In this document: positions 8,101 to 9,526 of the stretch, piece after piece
Position numbering within the stretch: position 1 is the first letter of the stretch
Layout of the letters: each line of letters begins with the position of its first letter
Origin: JBBRHH01 sp038222915
GTDB lineage: Bacteria > Planctomycetota > Phycisphaerae > Tepidisphaerales > Tepidisphaeraceae
Assembly (NCBI GenBank): GCA_038222915.1
Contig: JBBRHH010000212.1
Span: 1-9,526 of the forward strand
Length of the DNA: 9,526 nucleotides
Direction: 5' to 3'
Made by a program: the position numbers and the translations under genes
The notes under the pieces: generated by a model
The model's input: only the letters and a program-made list of their open reading frames with translations
What the model was told of the DNA's origin: nothing
Database searches by the model: none

Positions 8101-8230
8101 CGCCGCGGAAAAACTGCTGACCGAAGGCCAATCCCCCGCTCCCAAAGACCTCGACGCCCCAACGCTCGCCGCCTGGACCAGCATAGCCCGAACTATTTTA
8201 AACCTGCACGAAACCATCACCAGGAATTAA
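5138..8230 (+). CDS. Secreted PSCyt1-DUF1549-DUF1553 cytochrome-like protein
   Basis: 1030 residues, full length for this planctomycete/verrucomicrobial family. A Sec-type signal peptide spans residues 1-30 (hydrophobic WLAFTIPTACVVLAALFVPV, cleavage near RAA-EP). The PSCyt1 cytochrome-c-like domain follows: C53-YA-C56-H57 is the haem-attachment motif and RMPDP at 108-112 offers Met109 as a possible distal ligand. DUF1549 (PSCyt2) covers about 158-366 and ends with a second CxxCH, C340-CE-C343-H344, in the family context CHDHKFDP. A helical stretch (about 378-425) and a beta-rich insert (about 430-640), which looks like a carbohydrate-binding or discoidin-type module, come next. DUF1553 (PSD1) runs about 715-980, starting RRANRLDLAQWL and including SNVPQQALTLLNDP. 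Haem binding and extracytoplasmic redox work are inferred from the motifs; the substrate is unknown for the family. The DUF1501 gene follows 52 bp downstream, as is usual for this pair. Confidence 0.95.
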   Translation: MNKKNRYWLAFTIPTACVVLAALFVPVRAAEPAPKQRPIDFNRDIRPILSDNCYACHGPDKNKRKADLRIDTKDGFFTPIKDHTPVVPGHSDQSELFHRITTDDKDERMPDPKSNKRLSPKEVALIKRWIDEGAQWKGHWAYLKPESQLPADNADKWAINPIDRFISQDLSQRSLQHSPPADHVTLIRRLYFDLVGLPPTPQQVQAFIADQSPNAYDKVVNELLASPHFGERMAIYWLDLVRYADTIGYHSDNPRDIFPYRDWVISAFNNNQHFDQFTIEQLAGDLLPNSTLQQKVASAYNRLLQTTEEGGAQPKEYTAKYASDRVRNVSTVWLGSTMGCCECHDHKFDPFLTRDFYSMEAFFADIKEAAVGRREAGMPVANDEQLAKLKAVEERVATAQHKLDANTPELAAGQAKWEQSIQSNKTVQWKTLTPASTKSEKGTTLKVLPDGALLATGPAPDTEKYTITVQSDLKAITAFRLEALPDDSLPNKGPGRGNNGNFVLSHFDVQLKDGEKLTPVPLQNATASYEQKEFAITNTIAEKPEPKKGWAMMEKAGTAQYAYFETKTDVGDGLAETTLVFTLRHEWGSAHQLGKFRLSATADKRPIRVEGKGLPKEIQDIAGLEADKRNDAQKKTLATYYRTIAPELNTARAELATVQKERDAFVASVPKCLISTAEAPRVIKILHRGNWQDETGDVVQPAIPAFLGKLEIKDRRANRLDLAQWLVARDNPLTARVFVNRLWKLFYGEGLARRLEDLGSQGEPPTHPELLDWLAVDFMDSGWDIKHTIKQMVTSATYRQASTPTAEQKERDPENRWYAHQSRFRLDAEFVRDNALAVSGLLSLKIGGDSVHPYQPPGYWDFLNFPTRTWAADKGDSEYRRGLYTWWQRTFLHPSLLAFDAPTREECTADRPRSNVPQQALTLLNDPTYVEAARVFATHILQQGGQTTIDKLTFAYQNALSRNPRPQEIQLLTTLLERQTAEYQKDKSAAEKLLTEGQSPAPKDLDAPTLAAWTSIARTILNLHETITRN

Positions 8231-8244
8231 CCGAACAGCGTCTC

Positions 8245-8279
8245 TTTCTAGTTTCCAGTTTCTAGTTTCGAGTCTCTAG
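8245..8279. repeat. Five-copy heptamer tandem repeat, consensus TTTCTAG
   Basis: Perfectly phased 7-bp units at 8245 (TTTCTAG), 8252 (TTTCCAG), 8259 (TTTCTAG), 8266 (TTTCGAG) and 8273 (TCTCTAG). The array fills two thirds of the gap between the DUF1549/DUF1553 and DUF1501 genes and ends three bases before the DUF1501 ATG, where a Shine-Dalgarno sequence would be expected. CTAG recurs every 14 bp (8248, 8262, 8276). Because 14 is not a multiple of 3 and CTAG is palindromic, TAG stops fall in all three frames of both strands. In the mRNA it is a pyrimidine-rich leader. Confidence 0.85.
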
Positions 8280-8282
8280 ATC

Positions 8283-9526
8283 ATGAACCCTTTCCAACTC
8301 CAACACACCCGTCGCTCCTTCCTCTCCCGCAGCGCCCGCGGCATCGGCTCCCTCGCCCTGGCCTCCCTCCTCAACCCCAGATCCCTCTTCGCCGCCGACG
8401 CCAACCCCGGCCTGCGCTCCCTCGGCAACTTCAACCCCCTCAGCTTCGCCCCCAAGGCCAAGCGCATCATCTACCTCTACATGGCCGGCGGCCCCTCCCA
8501 CCTCGAAACCCTCGACTTCAAGCCCAAGCTCCTCGAAATGTCCGGCAAGGCCATGCCCGACTCCTTCACCAAAGGCCAGCCCATCGCCCAACTCCAGGGC
8601 AACGCCCAGCTCAAATGCCTCGCCCCCCAGTGGAATTTCAAAAAGTACGGCAAATCCGGCCAGGAAATCTCCGAGCTCTTCCCCCAGATCGGCTCCGTCT
8701 CCGACGACATCTGCATCATCCGCTCGATGGTCACCGAAGCCATCAACCACGACCCCGCCCACACCTTCATGAACACTGGCACCACCATCTCCGGACGCCC
8801 CGCCATGGGCTCCTGGCTCTGGTATGGCCTGGGTTCCGAATGCGACAACCTCCCCGGCTTCGTCGTCCTCACCTCCACCGGCCGCTCCGGCCAGCAGCAG
8901 CCCATCGCCTCCCGCCAGTGGCACAGCGGCTTTCTCCCCAGCAAATTCCAGGGCGTCCAGCTCCACTCCAAAGGCGAGCCCGTCCTCTACATCAACAGCC
9001 CGGCCGGCGTCACCCGCAACCAGCAGCGCGACGTCATCGACACCGTCGAACAACTCAACAAACTCGAAAACGACGTCGTCGACGATCCCGAAATCGCCAC
9101 CCGCATCAGCCAGTACGAGATGGCCTTCAAAATGCAAACCAGCGTGCCCGGCCTCATCGACATCGCCAGCGAACCGGCCAACGTCCTCGAACAATACGGC
9201 GCAAAACCAGGCGACGGCTCCTTCGCCTCCAACTGCCTCCTCGCCCGCAGACTCGCCGAGCGCAACGTCCGCTTCATCCAGTGCTACCACCGCGACTGGG
9301 ACCACCACGGCGGCCTGAAAAACGGCGTAAAAACCATCGCCGGCGAAGTAGACAAACCCACCGCCGCCCTCATCAAGGATCTAAAAGAACGCGGCATGTT
9401 AGACGAGACATTGGTCATCTGGGGCGGCGAGTTCGGCCGAACCCCCATGGCCCAGGGCGACGGCCGCGACCACCACATCAAAGGCTTCAGCATCTTCATG
9501 GCCGGCGGCGGCATCAAAGGCGGCAT
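8283..9526 (+). CDS. Tat-exported DUF1501 protein (3' end outside window)
   Basis: 414 complete codons are present; the family is usually about 450-490 residues, so only the C-terminal end is missing. The start is fixed: in-frame TAG at 8277-8279 lies two codons upstream, and ATG 8283 begins a twin-arginine signal (T9-R10-R11-S-F-L, hydrophobic to about 30, cleavage near LFA-AD at 37/38). Family landmarks are MAGGPSHLETLDFKP (67-81), WDHHGG (339-344), WGGEFGRTP (380-388) and GRDHH (394-398). The His and Asp residues fit the alkaline-phosphatase/sulfatase-like fold assigned to DUF1501 and could bind metal, but no enzymatic activity is established. The gene follows the PSCyt1/DUF1549/DUF1553 gene by 52 bp on the same strand and is probably cotranscribed. 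There is no Shine-Dalgarno sequence; the leader is the heptamer array. Codon use is strongly C-ending, like its upstream neighbour. Confidence 0.95.
   Translation, partial: MNPFQLQHTRRSFLSRSARGIGSLALASLLNPRSLFAADANPGLRSLGNFNPLSFAPKAKRIIYLYMAGGPSHLETLDFKPKLLEMSGKAMPDSFTKGQPIAQLQGNAQLKCLAPQWNFKKYGKSGQEISELFPQIGSVSDDICIIRSMVTEAINHDPAHTFMNTGTTISGRPAMGSWLWYGLGSECDNLPGFVVLTSTGRSGQQQPIASRQWHSGFLPSKFQGVQLHSKGEPVLYINSPAGVTRNQQRDVIDTVEQLNKLENDVVDDPEIATRISQYEMAFKMQTSVPGLIDIASEPANVLEQYGAKPGDGSFASNCLLARRLAERNVRFIQCYHRDWDHHGGLKNGVKTIAGEVDKPTAALIKDLKERGMLDETLVIWGGEFGRTPMAQGDGRDHHIKGFSIFMAGGGIKGG

Noticed and set aside
8245..8279. CRISPR array
   Set aside because: Seven-base contiguous units with no spacers; this is a simple tandem repeat.
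8262..9308. 348-codon open frame on the minus strand opposite the DUF1501 gene
   Set aside because: Same codon-bias effect; the sense frame has clear DUF1501 motifs and a Tat signal. The antisense frame ends at the CTAG of the heptamer array.

Overview
The window looks like chromosomal DNA from a high-GC planctomycete. The signs are an LEPR-XLL-type N-terminus on a giant surface protein, planctomycete-style fibronectin III (FnIII) arrays, and a PSCyt1/DUF1549/DUF1553 cytochrome-like protein followed by a Tat-exported DUF1501 protein. A soil Phycisphaerae-like lineage is my guess; Verrucomicrobiota is the main alternative. Neither was tested by a search.

Layout. Positions 1-4083 (minus strand) hold the N-terminal 1361 codons of a very large modular surface protein that runs off the left edge: sorting motif, right-handed beta-helix, Ig-like module, three FnIII units, proline linker, CBM6-like carbohydrate-binding module, then at least three more FnIII units. 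Upstream of it on the same strand lie two small genes: a zinc-ribbon/single-membrane-span protein (4306-4506) and a histidine-rich lipoprotein (4603-4980). A 157-bp divergent intergenic region (4981-5137) separates this minus-strand group from a plus-strand pair. The pair is a 1030-residue secreted protein with two CxxCH haem-type motifs (5138-8230) and a DUF1501 protein (8283 to the right edge, truncated). Their 52-bp gap is mostly a five-copy TTTCTAG-like heptamer array that puts a stop codon in all six reading frames.

All five proteins appear to be exported or membrane-associated: an LEPR-XLL surface protein, a single-span membrane protein, a lipoprotein, a Sec-type substrate and a Tat substrate. 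The plus-strand pair is a recurrent planctomycete gene couple that probably forms one transcription unit; its biochemical role is not established. The minus-strand genes suggest polysaccharide binding or processing at the surface (inference from the beta-helix, CBM6 and FnIII modules) and metal binding (inference from the His-rich tail). I see no sign that the two sides form one system, and no RNA genes, CRISPR array, transposase or phage gene. The least explained elements are the heptamer array and the His-rich lipoprotein.
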